DNA from: Plectrocnemia conspersa
Taxonomy: Eukaryota; Arthropoda; Insecta; Trichoptera; Polycentropodidae
Direction of reading: 5' to 3'
Length of the DNA stretch: 64,000 bases
NCBI GenBank assembly: GCA_009617715.1
Contig: VTFK01000023.1
Location: 620,001 to 684,000 of the forward strand
This document shows positions 10,270 through 23,409 of this stretch, piece by piece (within the stretch, counting starts at the first letter, position 1; each line of letters begins with the position of its first letter). The notes beneath the pieces were generated by a model. It was not told the origin of the DNA. It was given only the letters and a program-made list of their open reading frames with translations, and ran no database searches. Both the position numbers and the translations under genes were made by a program.

Positions 10270-12556
10270 ATGATAACGGTGGGTTATTTTTTTAATAATA
10301 ATATTTATTTTATTTATAATATTGTGTTATAGATTAAAGCCGTTTTAAGATAATTATGTTATATTTAATTTAATTTAAAATCAGGTCAATCAGTACTAAG
10401 AGCAGCGAATAAAATTTAAAAAATCATGTACATTTAAATAAAATTCAGAGGTTTCTTATTGGCATATTTATTTTATTTGTTATGCTTATCATAATAAACA
10501 AGCTGTAAATATGTAAAATACAAAAATGACAATAGATTTGAATTTGGCTTTAATTAAACCTTTCTTTTACTGTGATGTACACGAAGTTTACAAGTCGAAT
10601 AAAATGTTATTTACATACTTTAGATAATCTTTCGCGATAAACTAACTTATTAAACTAGACAATTACAATATCAATAGTAGTAATATAAATATTCTTTTAA
10701 CAAAATCAAGTTTTGTAACACTAGAACCGAAGCTTCCAACTTGATTTTTTATTATAATTTCTTAATAATAAATATTTGGTATATTTACTGCAAAACAATG
10801 TCTAATGAATTTACTTGTTTTGAACACTTATATTACGGTACAATACTTTATTCGTCTTTAACTATTATTATAGTAAGTTTTCATAATTTTGAATCACTAT
10901 TTTTTTAGCACATTATTTTATGTATACTGAGTTTACATCACCAGAATGCGCAGATTTTTTTGCGCTATAAATAAAAGAATTATAACGTTGAAATAATAAT
11001 AATAATTAAAGTAAAAAAATTTAGTTATAAAGATATGTTTATTTTTTTTTAAAATAGATCCATATGAATTTAAGAATATCTATTAGTTATGAATATTTAA
11101 AATTATAAAAGTACAAAAAATATATATATGTATATCAAAACGTAAAGCTAACTTATCTAATATAAAATTATGTATATAAAACTAAAAATTCCGCAGAAAT
11201 AATCAAATCATATATTTAAATAATACTATTAAATGTACTCACAGTTTGAGAAACTGATGAACGTGCTGTGTTTGACGCAATGATTCAGCTTACGTACTTG
11301 AGGCATAAATACACATATACGTACATACTCGTCCACATATATAATTATTTATTATATCACAATATGTATATAAATAATAATGAAAACAAACATTAGTCTA
11401 TTTGTTTTTATATATCATATAGTATTTAAAAAATTAAATACTTTTTCTAAATTTGCAAAAAAATGTATCTTTGATTTTTTAAATTTTTTTTTAATATAAA
11501 CTATATAATATAGTCAGCTTCCATAATGTATGTCACAGGATTTTTTTTTTTTGAGGGAGGGGGTAGTGGAATTGTGACAGTGTGAAACAAATAGAAGACT
11601 GGCTCAATGAGTTCTTGGGACATAGGGGGGTAAAAAATTCACGAAAAACCTATGACATAATTTATGGATGTCGCCATACTAGATAAATAAATGTTAGTTA
11701 ATTATTTGGATCATAAGTAATTGGGAATATAATAAAATATTTAATAATAAATAAACTTAAAAAAATAAATAATTTTGTATATTTTTGTATGACGTACAAA
11801 ACACCCGCATTTTTTAAAATAAATACTATCATATATATCCATACGTATATAGAATATATATGAATCGTCAATAGATGGCTCTGTTTTAATAGAAAATAAT
11901 TTACTTATGGTTCTAAAACCAATTTTACTATACAATATTTTTGAAAAAAATCCATAGATGGTGCTACAAAATTAAAAATATATTAAAAAAATTATTATTA
12001 AAAATATTATTTTCAGATTTCATTAAGCCTCGCCATTTTAACATTAAAGTTGGCAACGGCCAGCTACATCCCATCAGCATTCAGCGGCGACTTATCTTCA
12101 GTTCAACCCTTGGCCACTCTTCAAGGACCACCCCTATCTCTGGGGCAAACAGTACAAGTGACAAGACATGTCGGCATACCACTTATAAAACAAGTTGCAG
12201 TCCCTGTTCCTCAACCATATCCTGTGAATGTACCTCAACCTGTTCCAGTCCATGTACCACAACCTTATCCAGTCCACGTGCCTGTACCGCATCCCGTTCC
12301 AGTTCCTTACATAAAAACCAGGACAGTCACCGTGGATAGACCAGTACCATACGAAGTGGAGAGACCCGTGCCATATCCAGTAGATAGGCCATATCCAGTA
12401 CATATTGAAAGAAAAGTACCAGTTCCCGTATTCAGACCGTATCCAGTACCATTACCTGTCTATAAACACATCCATCATCATCCCATCATACACGATCATC
12501 ATCACGATCATCACGATCATTACGGTCACCACGATTACCACAACGACTGGCATTGA
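10270..12556 (+). CDS. Pro/Val/Tyr-rich cuticle-type secreted protein (CPLCP-like)
   Basis: Proposed exons are 10270-10278 (ATG ATA ACG before a GTGGGT donor) and 12017-12556 (after a TTATTTTCAG acceptor), both in phase 0. The join gives a 182-aa protein starting MITISLSLAILTLKLATAS, a textbook signal peptide. The mature part carries tandem PVPQPYPV/VPVHVPQPYPVHV repeats, then RPVPYEVERPVPYPVDRPYP, and ends in a His/Asp tail (HHHPIIHDHHHDHHDHYGHH). This composition fits low-complexity Pro-rich insect cuticular proteins (CPLCP-type). No chitin-binding R&R domain is present. A tiny first exon ending inside the signal peptide is usual for insect cuticle genes and supports the model. The His-rich tail could bind metal or cross-link in the matrix, which is inference. 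Confidence 0.8.
10279..12016 (+). other. Intron 1 of the Pro/Val-rich cuticle-type gene
   Basis: About 1.7 kb, AT-rich. It contains a candidate mariner-related fragment around 11520-11690. The rest shows nothing I can name. Confidence 0.55.
11525..11690 (+). pseudogene. Possible mariner-like transposase scrap
   Basis: The stretch reads VEDWLNEFLGHRG in one frame. This resembles the segment ahead of the RSPDLTP motif in some mariner-related transposases. The RSPDLTP motif itself is not visible. A long T run and a G-rich patch break the region. The call is weak. Confidence 0.25.
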
Positions 12557-12641
12557 TTTCAATCAATATGTTAAGCGTTTCAAATGTGCCAATTATTTTT
12601 TATATAATAAATTGATAGTCAAATACGGTATTTTAAGATCA

Positions 12642-12647
12642 AATAAA
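12642..12647 (+). terminator. Polyadenylation signal of the Pro/Val-rich cuticle-type gene
   Basis: AATAAA 86 bases past the stop codon, a normal distance for a short 3' UTR. Confidence 0.65.
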
Positions 12648-12664
12648 TAGTCTCGATAAGAATC

Positions 12665-13400
12665 ATGCTTTTATTTATTGCGTTACATAATCTGAGTCAA
12701 TGTCCACTTTTTATACTTTAATCTAAATGGCGAATAAAAATCACTTTCCTGTGCGATTATCCAGCCGTTGCAAGAGAGAGAACTCGTTCTTCACTTTGCA
12801 AACTTTCTCCGGCTCTAGAGACTAAGACTTGGCTTGCATATACCATAAATATTCATATGGAAGATGTCTAAGATAAATGCCCTCTGACGAGAGTTGACTT
12901 GAATACAATTGAATTGGCCTTACCATATTAAGTTTGAATAGTTATGTTGAGACATTAACTGTAAAACGTTATATCGGTTTAAGTCTGACATAAGTTTTAA
13001 TGAGAGATTAAGTAAACGTAATTAATCGGCATTACGAAAGCGTATCGATCGTAAAACCAATATGAAATCCGGAGAAAACTCAATCTTTCTACGAATTTAT
13101 TGAAAATGATATCGAACAAATATTTACTTTCTATAATATTGTATAGTAATTTGCGTAAATTTGTAAATTACTATGTTATGCATTTTAATAATGTATAAAG
13201 AAAATATTAACGTCAAAACCACTTTTGCCTTAATAAAATATTGTTTTAAATGTTACCTAATTTTTAATATTGATAATAACGAATTAATTTTATGTATATT
13301 TATTTTAACCATAATTTTAAAAGTTTCTAATAATACAGAAAAATCCATTAAGTTTAATTGTCGCTTAAACTAATTACCTGAATCTTTTATTTTAATTTCA
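12665..13400. other. Intergenic DNA, nothing recognised
   Basis: Contains a modestly less AT-rich patch (12740-12910) with no open frame or repeat I can name. A 66-codon frame at 13173-13373 is a chance stretch of AT codons. Confidence 0.4.
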
Positions 13401-13405
13401 ATGTT

Positions 13406-13540
13406 CTGATGGTAGGCACCTGTTACATGTTTATGTCCTGAGCCTGCCAATGCGGCATGTAACACGTCACGACAAGAATCGTCGCACGGCGAAGAATGAA
13501 CTCCACAGGTCATCGCGCGGCTCACGCGACACTGATGGTA
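13406..13540. repeat. GC-richer transposon or SINE-like fragment bounded by CTGATGGTA direct repeats
   Basis: CTGATGGTA occurs at 13406 and again at 13532 in the same orientation, around a GC-richer segment. CTGATGGTA-type sequence is common in the tails of some insect non-LTR elements and SINEs. No coding frame is convincing; the minus-strand frame here looks accidental. Confidence 0.35.
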
Positions 13541-13794
13541 AATAATTAACTTCATATATGGCTTATTTTATATAATACAGGATAACTAACATATTTATAA
13601 TCATTTACAACACTAATTTATCATTGGTATTGACTCAGCTACAAAGCAAAATGTATCGATATTAAGATTTTTTTTCATTATTAGTGTTGTCAGGTTTATC
13701 GATTGAATCACTCTTTTATTTATAATTAAAGGGATTAACTCATGCTATTTAGCGTTAAAATTTATTAAGCGTTTAAGCCATTAATTTTTTTTTT

Positions 13795-14415
13795 TTGTTA
13801 AAATCGAACACCACCGTGAAAAACTTTTTAACAGCTGAAGTCACAAGCTACCCGTCATAAATCATAAAGGATTTAAATATCCGCTGCTTTGGAAAAACCA
13901 GACGCGTGCATTCAGTATTGTTCTTAAAAGAGGCGTTTTTAATCTACTCTAACAGCCAACGGCAATTTGTTTTAAAAAACTCCCTTGCCTTTTGTAATTG
14001 GTTGTTCCACCGAAAAGGGCCTGACACTATAATGGTAGGACCATATATATATATATATATTTAAGGGAATGCAGGCAGATGATTATTACTTTTCCTCGGA
14101 TACTTTGGCTAAAGACTTTCTCTCATACACTTCGTTTTGAACACCCTCTTCACACTTGAACATCCGCTTTGGAGTTCAAAGCATCAGATCCTCAAGAGCT
14201 CTCTAGCTTGGACTCAACTTCACCTGCCGCTTCTCTCTTCAAATTTCCTAGTCCATACGTCCAAAATCCAGAGTTAGAACAGCTTAAGAGACGCATGGAG
14301 ACAACATATTTACAAAAAATTAACCCCCTGGCCCAGACACTGTTAAGAATTTTAATTTGTATTGTTGGAAATGAAATCAAAACTTTGCTAGCTCGAAGAT
14401 AAGTTACCGTCAGGG
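13795..14415 (+). repeat. Solo-LTR-like remnant, copy 1
   Basis: This stretch shares an ordered set of blocks with 23410-23830. Both have ACGCGTGC, then a TAATTGGT(T/C) block with CCACCGAAAAG or CCTACCGAAAAG, then CCAT and an AT-rich TATA-like run, then CCGCTTCTCTCTTC. A third partial copy at 50386-50600 has only the last block. Ordered blocks around a TATA-like core, plus a TGTT start, suggest a long terminal repeat of a retroelement. Its ends and class were not resolved. The frame at 14169-14402 is not a gene. Confidence 0.5.
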
Positions 14416-14419
14416 ATCA

Positions 14420-15562
14420 CCAGAATTATTTAAGAGTTTAGACCTAAACTTCAATTAGAAAAAGTGGTTTGTCCTAAAATCAATGAGTGTGTCATTAGTT
14501 AGATAATTAATAGGTGCTTCGACACTCAGCGTACTTATGTGTAATAGAAAAGCATTTCATATTCTTACACCATTTCTTGACAAAATGTTTTAAAAATAAA
14601 ATTATTTAGAGAACTGTTTCTAATAAAGTTGATTATTCTTAGTTTAATTAGCATATTCGATACAGTTTATATCTGAGAGAAAAAAAGTTCTGTATTCTGC
14701 GTAATTTATTTTTATCGGAGCGGATTCTTAGATCAGACTTTATTTAGTGAACTTTTGCACTTTGTTTTGTAAGATTCTATAAATCTAAGGTAAGCAATTG
14801 AAATTAAAGTATAATTTCTTTAATTATTACTATATTATGATCCTAATACTTTTAAATTTAATAATAATTTTAATCACCAAGACAAGAAAAAAAATTGAAA
14901 AAATCTTGTCCAACTTAGATTTTTACCTACGACATTTGAGTTGCTAAACAATGACAGTAAGAAAATCTCATTTCCTTAGTTTCTATTATTCAAAAGTCGC
15001 CATTTGAGCGAACGCCAAGCTGAAATTACTCACGTACATCAAATTTGCATAGTTGCCTCCTAGTTCAATAGCAAGTTCAAGAATTTTGCAATGTCACACG
15101 GTAGCGTTGTGCAAATTTCTTTCTCGAGCCAAGATCGATTTTAACGCTTTTAAATTCCCAAAATGGCGTGTGTATGTGTCGGAAAAATTGGAAACTATGC
15201 AATTAAAATGAATACATTACATGTGGTATTGAAACGTGAAGCGTGCCAAATCGTGATCGAATTTCTCATAGTGTGCATACAAAATGCCCGACAGGAACCT
15301 GTCTAGCCGTTTCTTCTGCTGAACGGTCATTTCCTTGGCTCAGTCACGCCAAGGAAATTATATTTCTATCGAATATATTATGAAAGGTGTTGGATAACAG
15401 TTTGATCTAATTATTATCTAAGGCGGTGAACGTGGAAGCTGTTTGTATGAATCGGTGGGAACTCTGAGATAACCCAAAAATTAACGTCCAGTTACCCATT
15501 GGATAACATTATGCTATAATATGTTCATTGAGCAATTAAATATTTATTATATAATCGTATAC
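14420..15562. other. Intergenic DNA
   Basis: Contains the inverted dispersed repeat at 14695-14745 (see 1092-1141) and a short patch near 15000-15350 of ordinary base composition. No gene was recognised. Confidence 0.4.
14695..14745. repeat. Dispersed repeat, inverted copy of 1092-1141
   Basis: TTCTGCGTAATTTATT, then TCGGAGCGGATTCTTAGATC. See 1092-1141 for the match. Confidence 0.5.
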
Positions 15563-15919
15563 TAAGGTGACCAGATTTTCAAAGCCTCAATCTGGAACGC
15601 ACGTTTTGTTATAGAAAACAATCATACAATTAACACTAAATAAATTTATTAACTTAACAAACAATATATTTAGAATTCTAAGTACATACATACAAGTTTA
15701 TAAAAAAAATATTTTTTTTTAAGGGAGAATTTTGTTTTCTATACCCCTCAATAAGTCGTTTCCATATTTGTTTTTAATCAATTGCATAATGACACAATGA
15801 CTCAGATAAGTTAGAATTCGGGACATATCGAGAATCGTTCCGTATTAATTATTAATCCCGGAAAATATCATTGGAATTAAGGCATCGTCTCACATATTTT
15901 AAGACGTCTGGTCACCTTA
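15563..15919. mobile_element. hAT-like MITE remnant with TAAGGTGACCAGA ends
   Basis: The left end TAAGGTGACCAGATTTTC and the right end (reverse complement TAAGGTGACCAGACGTCT) share 13 perfect terminal bases. TARGGTGACCAGACGTC-type ends are known from non-autonomous hAT elements in many animals. The element is about 357 bp with no coding capacity. No intact 8-bp target duplication was found, so the copy is probably old. Confidence 0.65.
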
Positions 15920-18555
15920 ACATAAACTGAGTAATAGATTATTGAGTCAGATCTTATTATGTAGGTCTATCGGATTAATTAAATAACAGAAAGTTCGTTG
16001 TAAATAAAATCAATATGAAAAGTAAATTGTGCAGAATAGAAAACTCTATATTCTATATTTACGAGTAAAAGTGATGGTTAGTGCGGTTGAGCAGTTTTTA
16101 AGATAACTCAGCTGTTAAAATATTTATGATTATGGAGCGCCAAAAACAAGTATTGCTTACTCATGTGCATGCGCATAATTGGTTTAAGTTATAAAAAAAC
16201 TTTATTGAAAAATTTAGATTGAAGTTACTGTAATTTTTTTTCTTAAACAAGAAAATTTATTATTGTGATTATATGGGAGATTCTTCTTTATGATTACTAT
16301 GGTAAGATTTAACAAAAAAAAATATAATTTAACTCAAAAATAAATAATAAGCATGTATAAAACTATTTAAGTCAATAATCCATATTTTTAAATTTAAGAT
16401 ATATTATCATACATATGTTTTTAATAATAATTACAGCTACGCATAGTTTAAAATTAAAATATAGTTTTAATAATTACTATATATCATTTTTTACTTTTAC
16501 GTACTGTATACTTTCCGTTGTAATATGACGCATTGCATTACAACGGGGTCAACACAATCAATGACCACTAAATTAGTACTGAGACAAAGACTGAAAACAT
16601 AGTTAATGAGCAACTTTTATTTTTTTTTAATTATAAACTATTATTATGGCTTATTCAATACATGTGACTATGCATGAACTAGCTCAATTTTATTTTAATT
16701 ATTCTTCACGATATTAAGCAATAAAATTAGGAAAAAACCTGATCTGTAATGATCATAATTATATTATTATATAATCACTAATTCAGATCATTTAGGTACG
16801 CTATGGGATATTTTAAATATTGTTTACTAATATAACATGCTGGTCAATTAAGAATATTTTATGTAAGGATTTCGATTTTGTATTACAAAGTAATACAATT
16901 ATAATATTTAGAAGCCACAAGAATTTTCTATGGCAATTTTTATTTAATACCTGTATAATCTACGGTAAGCATTATAGAGTTTTCTTCGTATATTATAAAT
17001 TTAATAATAAAAAGGTGACATGTATAAATGTCGTATACGACGTTTACTTTATCGTGCCTGCTTAAGAATACTTCTTTATATAGAGCGAAACATTTATTTT
17101 TTGACTAAATAAATTTTGTCTATTATAGTTCTTATATATTTTTCGTTCCAGTATTTCTTAAAATATTTTATATCGAAGATCAATTTTTACTTGGTGTAAT
17201 CAAAAGACTGCTGAGCTCAAAGTACATAGTGACTTTTTTAGGGATCTCAAGGGTCGTCTTGGTCAATTCAGCGTAGCTTTGTTTATTGCTAGCTCAGATG
17301 TTTGGCTTTTGTTTTTCTATATTGAAAGGTTTTTAAAGTAAATATTATTAATAAATTCATATTTAAAATATGCTATAATACAAAATTATAGCATTATTAA
17401 TATTTTTTCTGTTCTTTTTTATTTTACTTGCGCATTTTATTTTTTTTACACTCCTCAGTCGATGATAATATTTTTTAAATAAAAATACTTACAAATATAC
17501 AACATAATATGGATGTAAGGAAAATTATTTATAGCGACATAATGCCCATAGTTTATTAGTCAAAATTATATTAAAATTCTATTAAATTAACACTATTTTT
17601 CTATACATATGTTATGTATTTCATACGCTTGCATGTATTGAGCCATCGTACTATTTACCAACAGCTCAATAGGCAAAAGTTACAAAAGGCAATTTAAATT
17701 CCACTATTGTAAATTTCCAATTTGCCAGATGTTCCGATTTATATACCAAGATGCATTTTTTATCGTGTGAAATTAACACATTCACTGTACATAATAAAAT
17801 GCGCTTTTCCGCAGTATATTCGCCTGATGTTATCGCATCATCAATGAGAATGCTTTATTAGTATCAAATCAAATCAAACATTAAAAAATATATTTATCAA
17901 AAATATACAAAATTAAATTTAGTGATATTTTAATCATATTATTACATGATTTTATATACGATATTCATACTAATAATATGATGACTTACTCTTTTTTGTA
18001 ATTAATCATTTTAATTGATTTTTGCTATCATGTTAAAAAATCGAATGAAGCTTATTATTATACTATTCAAAATTCGTTGGACTGTGAGAAATTATTTTTA
18101 ATCATAAATAATGCACATGACGGTAAAAAAATAATATTCGTTTAAAGTAACAGCACGAATTGTATGTTGGTACTTTCTACGCATTTATTGAACTTATTTC
18201 CCGGAAGTTGTTATGCAATATAATTTGTTTATTATAAAACAATCGTTGACTAATATTTACACCATTTGCCCTATTTTATATAAGAAAATGTAAAGCAGTA
18301 CATACTTATATTGAAGTTAAGCATAAAATATTAAATAATAATCATGGATGTAAAAAAATATTTTAATTATAAATTTTAATTTTATAAATCAATTTTAAAT
18401 ATATAGAATATAGGTATAGTCTCCGGTATCAATGAATAACGGTAGTTTTCCATAAAGATAAGATTTGAATTAAATTTTATTCATACGATTTACTTTCGCC
18501 ATTCGCAATTTTTAATGCTGTTTTATTTTTCTATAAAATAAAATTTTTTATTATT
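15920..18555. other. AT-rich intergenic DNA, nothing recognised
   Basis: Long A/T-dominated stretch without a supported gene. The frame at 16820-17065 has the codon composition of random AT-rich DNA. Confidence 0.45.
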
Positions 18556-18556
18556 A

Positions 18557-19175
18557 TTTTTTACACATACATAAATTAGTTAACTTGTAGCAAAATTGTT
18601 ATAGTACATATATTGTAAAAAAATATTATATTTTTTACACATATGTACATAAATTAGTTAGCTTGTAGCAAAATTTGAAGCCTAGTTACAAATAAATTAA
18701 TTATTATGAATTCTTATAGTACATATAAGTATAAAAAAATATTATTACAATACATAAGCAATATTGAATTTACCTTTTTATATAAAACAAGGTCATTTGT
18801 AACAAAATTGCTACAGTACATAAATGTTAAAAATAAATTTGCAGCCCAGTTATAGTTCAAGTTATAATTATGGATTTTGAGAGTAAAAAAATAGTATTTC
18901 ATAAGATTTTTTACACATAAAATAATTTAACTTGTAGCAATTTTTTTATAATACATATTTGAAGCACAATTATAGTTATAATTATATTTATAATAGAAAA
19001 AATAGTATTGTGCTAAATTTTTTTACATATAAAACAAGTCAACTTGTGACAAAATTGGTACAATATATATTATGTTAAAAATATCTTTTAAACTCTGTTA
19101 TAAAAATATATTTAATGTGGAAAAAATAGTATTACAATCTTTTTTTTTACAAATAAAACAAGATTGTTATAAAAT
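18557..19175. repeat. Degenerate tandem array, about six units of 74-144 bp
   Basis: Each unit begins with a T run and ACA(C/T)ATA (18557, 18631, 18775, 18906, 19018, 19140). It continues with variants of AACTTGTAGCAAAATT, TATAGTACATA, GCCCAGTTATAGTT, and AAAAAATAGTATT. The units are strongly diverged and vary in length, so this is an old minisatellite or decayed satellite patch. Confidence 0.6.
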
Positions 19176-20310
19176 CATATATATGGGTTCAATTGGGCAA
19201 GTTTTAATTAAATATTTGTCCTAAAATATTTTTTTGACTCTTAAAATATTTAATTATATACATTTCAAACTAAGTCCTAACTCTGACACCGATTCTTTGT
19301 ATTATTGTGCATTATCTTTTACTTATATATTATCAATTTTACTTTATAACACAAAAAGTGTTTCTAAAAGACTTTAAAAAGCATTCGAGAAATTGTTGAA
19401 TCACAAAAAATAAATTAACTTTTAAGTGAAAGATATTTAGGGTTGCAAATAGCTAAATATATCAGGTTAAATAAAATTGTGCAATAAATTTCACATATGC
19501 GATATAAATTAGGTTATTGTGTAGTTAGTATTAATGCATTTAAAAATAGCCTGAAAATATGATTTCTAATTTAGATTTTTTATGAAAGTAAGCTATTAAT
19601 ATATCAATAATAACTTATTGTTATTTTATATAATAATAATAAAATTATCGATTAAATATTTATTGTAATGGTTTAGCAATTATTAATTATTGTAATTTAT
19701 TTACTACATTATTTAAGTGGTTTCACAAAAAAATACTTACAAATAGAATAAAAAAAAATTTACATTACAACCATAAACGATATAAGCACAAAAACACAAT
19801 AACAAAATAATAATAGCATGAAAAATATTATGAAGAAAAAACACATTGAATTAAAATACAATCAATACATAATATATTCACTTAATATTTATGTTTGCCC
19901 TTGGAAGTAGTTAAACTAAATTTTTACTATAATTTTGATTTAATTTAAAACAAATAAAACATATTAATTATCACTTGAATTGCCATATATATTTTATATA
20001 ATAATATAAATTATACAGTTTTACTAAAATTATTAAATATATTTAGAGATTCTAAAAAAAAAATCATTTCTTTGTATAATTAATATTTTCCTTTTATTTA
20101 AATTGAAGTTATTTTTAATCGCGTTACACATGAAATTGTTTAAAATTCATGTTAAAATTATTTTTTGCGTGCCAAAGAACATAAATTAAAAAGTTCAATC
20201 AAAACCATTCATTAATCGCGCTTTAACCCCACGCCAATATCGCTATGAATAATCGTGCGCATGCGCACCAGCACCTGTCTCCGTCTCATTCAAGCATGCA
20301 GAGAAATCAG
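19176..20310. other. AT-rich intergenic DNA upstream of the His/Glu-rich protein gene
   Basis: No gene recognised. The last 150 bases become GC-richer (20215-20300, with a GCGCATGCGC palindrome) and probably belong to the promoter region of the next gene. Confidence 0.45.
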
Positions 20311-20312
20311 AC

Positions 20313-20318
20313 TATAAA
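20313..20318 (+). promoter_or_regulatory. TATA box of the His/Glu-rich secreted protein gene
   Basis: TATAAA, with an initiator-like TCATTA about 30 bases downstream (20345-20350) and the start codon at 20423. The spacing is right for a TATA-driven insect gene. Confidence 0.6.
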
Positions 20319-20422
20319 TTGACTATATGGATCTTCAAAATGTATCATTACTCGTTTGGTTCTCATTCTGCGAACACATTGTTCTAGCAGCTCTGTCTAA
20401 TTACAAATATACAACAAACATC

Positions 20423-21203
20423 ATGAAGCTAATTGTAAGTATACAAAAATAAATTAATTAAATTAATAACCCAAAAAAATAATCAAACAAGTTCAATTAC
20501 TTTCTAACAATTTTGTATCTAAAAATGGTAGTCGATCTGATACGTAAGCATTCGAGAGAAACTTAACCGTAATCTTGTTAACAGTCCAATCGTTTCACTC
20601 ATTGATGTTATTTTATATAAACATATATATTATTTACAGGTGTGCTTGGCTTTCTTGGCCGTCGCTTACGCTGGAGTGATCCACGAGCATGAACAAAAGG
20701 AGCACGAAGGGCTAGGATCTAGCACTGGATTTCATCACGAGGTGCAACACGAGCATGCCAAATCTCATCAATCCGTCAAATTCGAACATTTCCATCCAGT
20801 TCCAGTATTCGTGAAGAAAGAGCACGTTCATCTTTTGAAGCATCCTTTGGAAAAGGGAAAATCTGAGCATGGACATAAACTCCTTCACCCCAAGACCGAG
20901 CAGCAACATGGTTACGGATTGGTCTTGGAAGAGCACAGATCTGACATCGAAGAGAATCACGGTTATGGCGGACATGGAGAGCATGGATTCTCTGAACACA
21001 GCGATGATATCTCCAATATCGAACACATTCCAGAACATCACGAACACTCCAGCCTTGGGGAAGAGGAACAGCATGGCTGGGAAGGCTCTGAACAAGTAGC
21101 TGCTTTCGATGCCCAAGGTATACATAATGCTGAAGGACACTATCAATATCAACCAATCGATCTGACCCATTTGGGCGGACACCAGACTGAAGAGCACTAT
21201 TAA
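20423..21203 (+). CDS. His/Glu-rich secreted protein, cuticle-type
   Basis: Exon 1 is 20423-20434 (ATG AAG CTA ATT before a GTAAGT donor). Exon 2 is 20640-21203 (after a TATTTACAG acceptor). Both splice sites are strong and the phase is 0. The product is 191 aa. Residues 1-16 (MKLIVCLAFLAVAYAG) are a clear signal peptide. The mature protein is very rich in His, Glu and Gly. It has one KFEHFHPVPVFVKKEHVH segment that recalls the PVPVxVKK runs of low-complexity insect cuticle and peritrophic proteins, and many EH/HE/GHG dipeptides. There are no cysteines beyond the signal peptide and no chitin-binding domain. Secretion is certain on sequence. A structural or metal-binding extracellular role is inferred from composition. 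The family is not recognised. Confidence 0.88.
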
Positions 21204-21313
21204 ATGCTTTAGCTTTAGATTTAAGCTCCCTTCTGTGTTATTATGTAAGCTTTATTATAATCGTTGCCGATCGAAATTGTTGACTTTCTATTTTTATTTT
21301 ATTGTTTGAAAGA

Positions 21314-21319
21314 AATAAA
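21314..21319 (+). terminator. Polyadenylation signal of the His/Glu-rich gene
   Basis: AATAAA 111 bases past the stop codon. Confidence 0.65.
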
Positions 21320-21344
21320 TTAAAAATACTCACTTGGTGTTGTT

Positions 21345-23405
21345 ATTTCGCATTGTTCTTTGGTGCAACGGCGTTATCGCCATGATCATTATATGATTTA
21401 TAAAATGCTGTATCACGCAAGCGTGATGTAATAAGATAGTTTTGATCGGTTCCCAATAGAAAGTGATGTATTACACGCACTGAGGTAATTTATGACACAA
21501 AAACAATTATTAATGATTTATTAGTCTATAGCAAAAATAAATTCAATCGTATTTTTTACAAAACTAAGAGTATCACATAAACCTCTAATATTAATTATTT
21601 ATCTATAGCTGAAAACACAGTTTATAAAGAGAAGTATAGTAAAACTTTTATAGATGTCTCTAGTACTTCAATAATACCTAATAAAAAGACTGCTTTTTTT
21701 AAAAATAAATAAATAATATTTTATTTTAAAATAATAAGATTTTGCACTTTTTGAACATATGCACTAAAAATTTTATATTAAAAAATAATTTTTAATATTT
21801 ATTTCTATAACCTTCTATCATAAAATAATGATTTTGAAACATAACAATAAATATAAACATGTTTTTAGGTAAATTCTAGGAAAATATAAATTTGCGAATT
21901 CATGGTTTATTTTATAATATGATTTTCAATTATTAAAATTTAATCTGATATAACTCTTAATATGTTTAAATTATATATATAATAATAATAATAATTAATT
22001 GTTGATTTTGTAAAAAAAAATATTGCAATTTTTATAAAAAAATATTATAAAAATTATAAAATCAGGATAAAAATAAGAACAAAGCCATTTTTTATACAGT
22101 TATTAAATAAATAAAAATCACAAAGATGTGTATTGCTGAGAGCTGAGATATTTTTTTACGCCATTAACTTTGTTATAAACCTTTTGGGTTATTATAATGT
22201 TTAAAATATAATATTATTTTCTTAAATAATTATGTTAACGTAAATTTTTAATTAGTATTATTACTAATAAATAATTGGATTCTTATCCATATATTAAAAA
22301 AAAACTTATTTAATTAATTTTTTTAACTACAAATAGATTTGATATATAAATGTCTATAATTTTATTTAAAATAATATTTTTAACGGGCTTTTTATATATT
22401 ATATATATATATTTTAATATTCAAAATATTTCGATGTATTTTACTTATAATATCATCATTAATAATGAAATACATCCACCTTTTTTTGTTATATGTTACA
22501 TATCAAATAATTTAAAATTAAATAAAAAAATTATATTTAAGATATTTTAAGCTTTTTAATTTTTAGATGAAAAATGTTAATTTCTAAAATTTTACATTTA
22601 AAAAAATCATATAAAATATTAATTTTTGTAATTGCTCCAAAATAATAAAATTTTTACATATTTTATTTTAATTAATTAAAAATTTAATAAAAAAATAAAT
22701 AAAGCAGTTAAAAATAAAAAGTATTAGTAATTTTGGAAAATTTTGATTACAATACTAGTTTTCATTTAAATTTGCGTTTAATAATTATTTCATCAAAAAA
22801 AAAACATAATGAGTAAAAAGGGGTAATGTCGTAATTTAATTAATCAAGAATCAGCATTAGGATAAAGTTAAGAAAAAACAACTAAAATTAAATAAAGAAA
22901 AAATTTAACAATTTAAGATTTTCATTTTCTGATAACTATAATAAAATAAAAAAGAAAGTGCCATTTATTAAATAAACCTTAATTTTTTTTTTATTTATTT
23001 TATAAAAAATGCTATGCTTCATGACGTATTTTTTACGATTTACCGTTAAAATAACAGTAAAAAAAATATTGCAACTATTTGGTGCGTTAATTGCACCATT
23101 CCTCTATTAACAATGAAAGAGTTTTTATTATTATTATTATTATTATTATTTAGACTTATGCGTCACGAAAAAAAGCAATTTGATGAAAAAATTAAAATTA
23201 CATAAAATAAATTACAAGCACATAAAACAATTATCAACGTTCAAAAGATTGCGAGATGTGCATTTGAAAACTTTTGGGTTCAATATTTATATTCACAATT
23301 TAGAGGAATTCAAGAGATGCTGCAATATTTAATCATAAATTCGATAATTGATAACTGTCAGCTAATAAGAAAATATTGGTTTCTTTATAAAAATACACCA
23401 TCTTT
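21345..23405. other. AT-rich desert
   Basis: Almost pure A/T sequence with short chance frames only. A (TTA)n microsatellite lies at about 23127-23151. No gene recognised. Confidence 0.5.
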
Positions 23406-23409
23406 ATAC

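Noticed and set aside
20712..21197. Long antisense frames over the His/Glu-rich exon
   Set aside because: Open only because the coding strand uses CA- and GA-rich codons. The plus-strand frame has the signal peptide and splice sites.
22350..22550. 66-codon frame in the AT desert
   Set aside because: Composed almost only of Ile, Phe, Tyr, Asn and Lys codons, as expected by chance.
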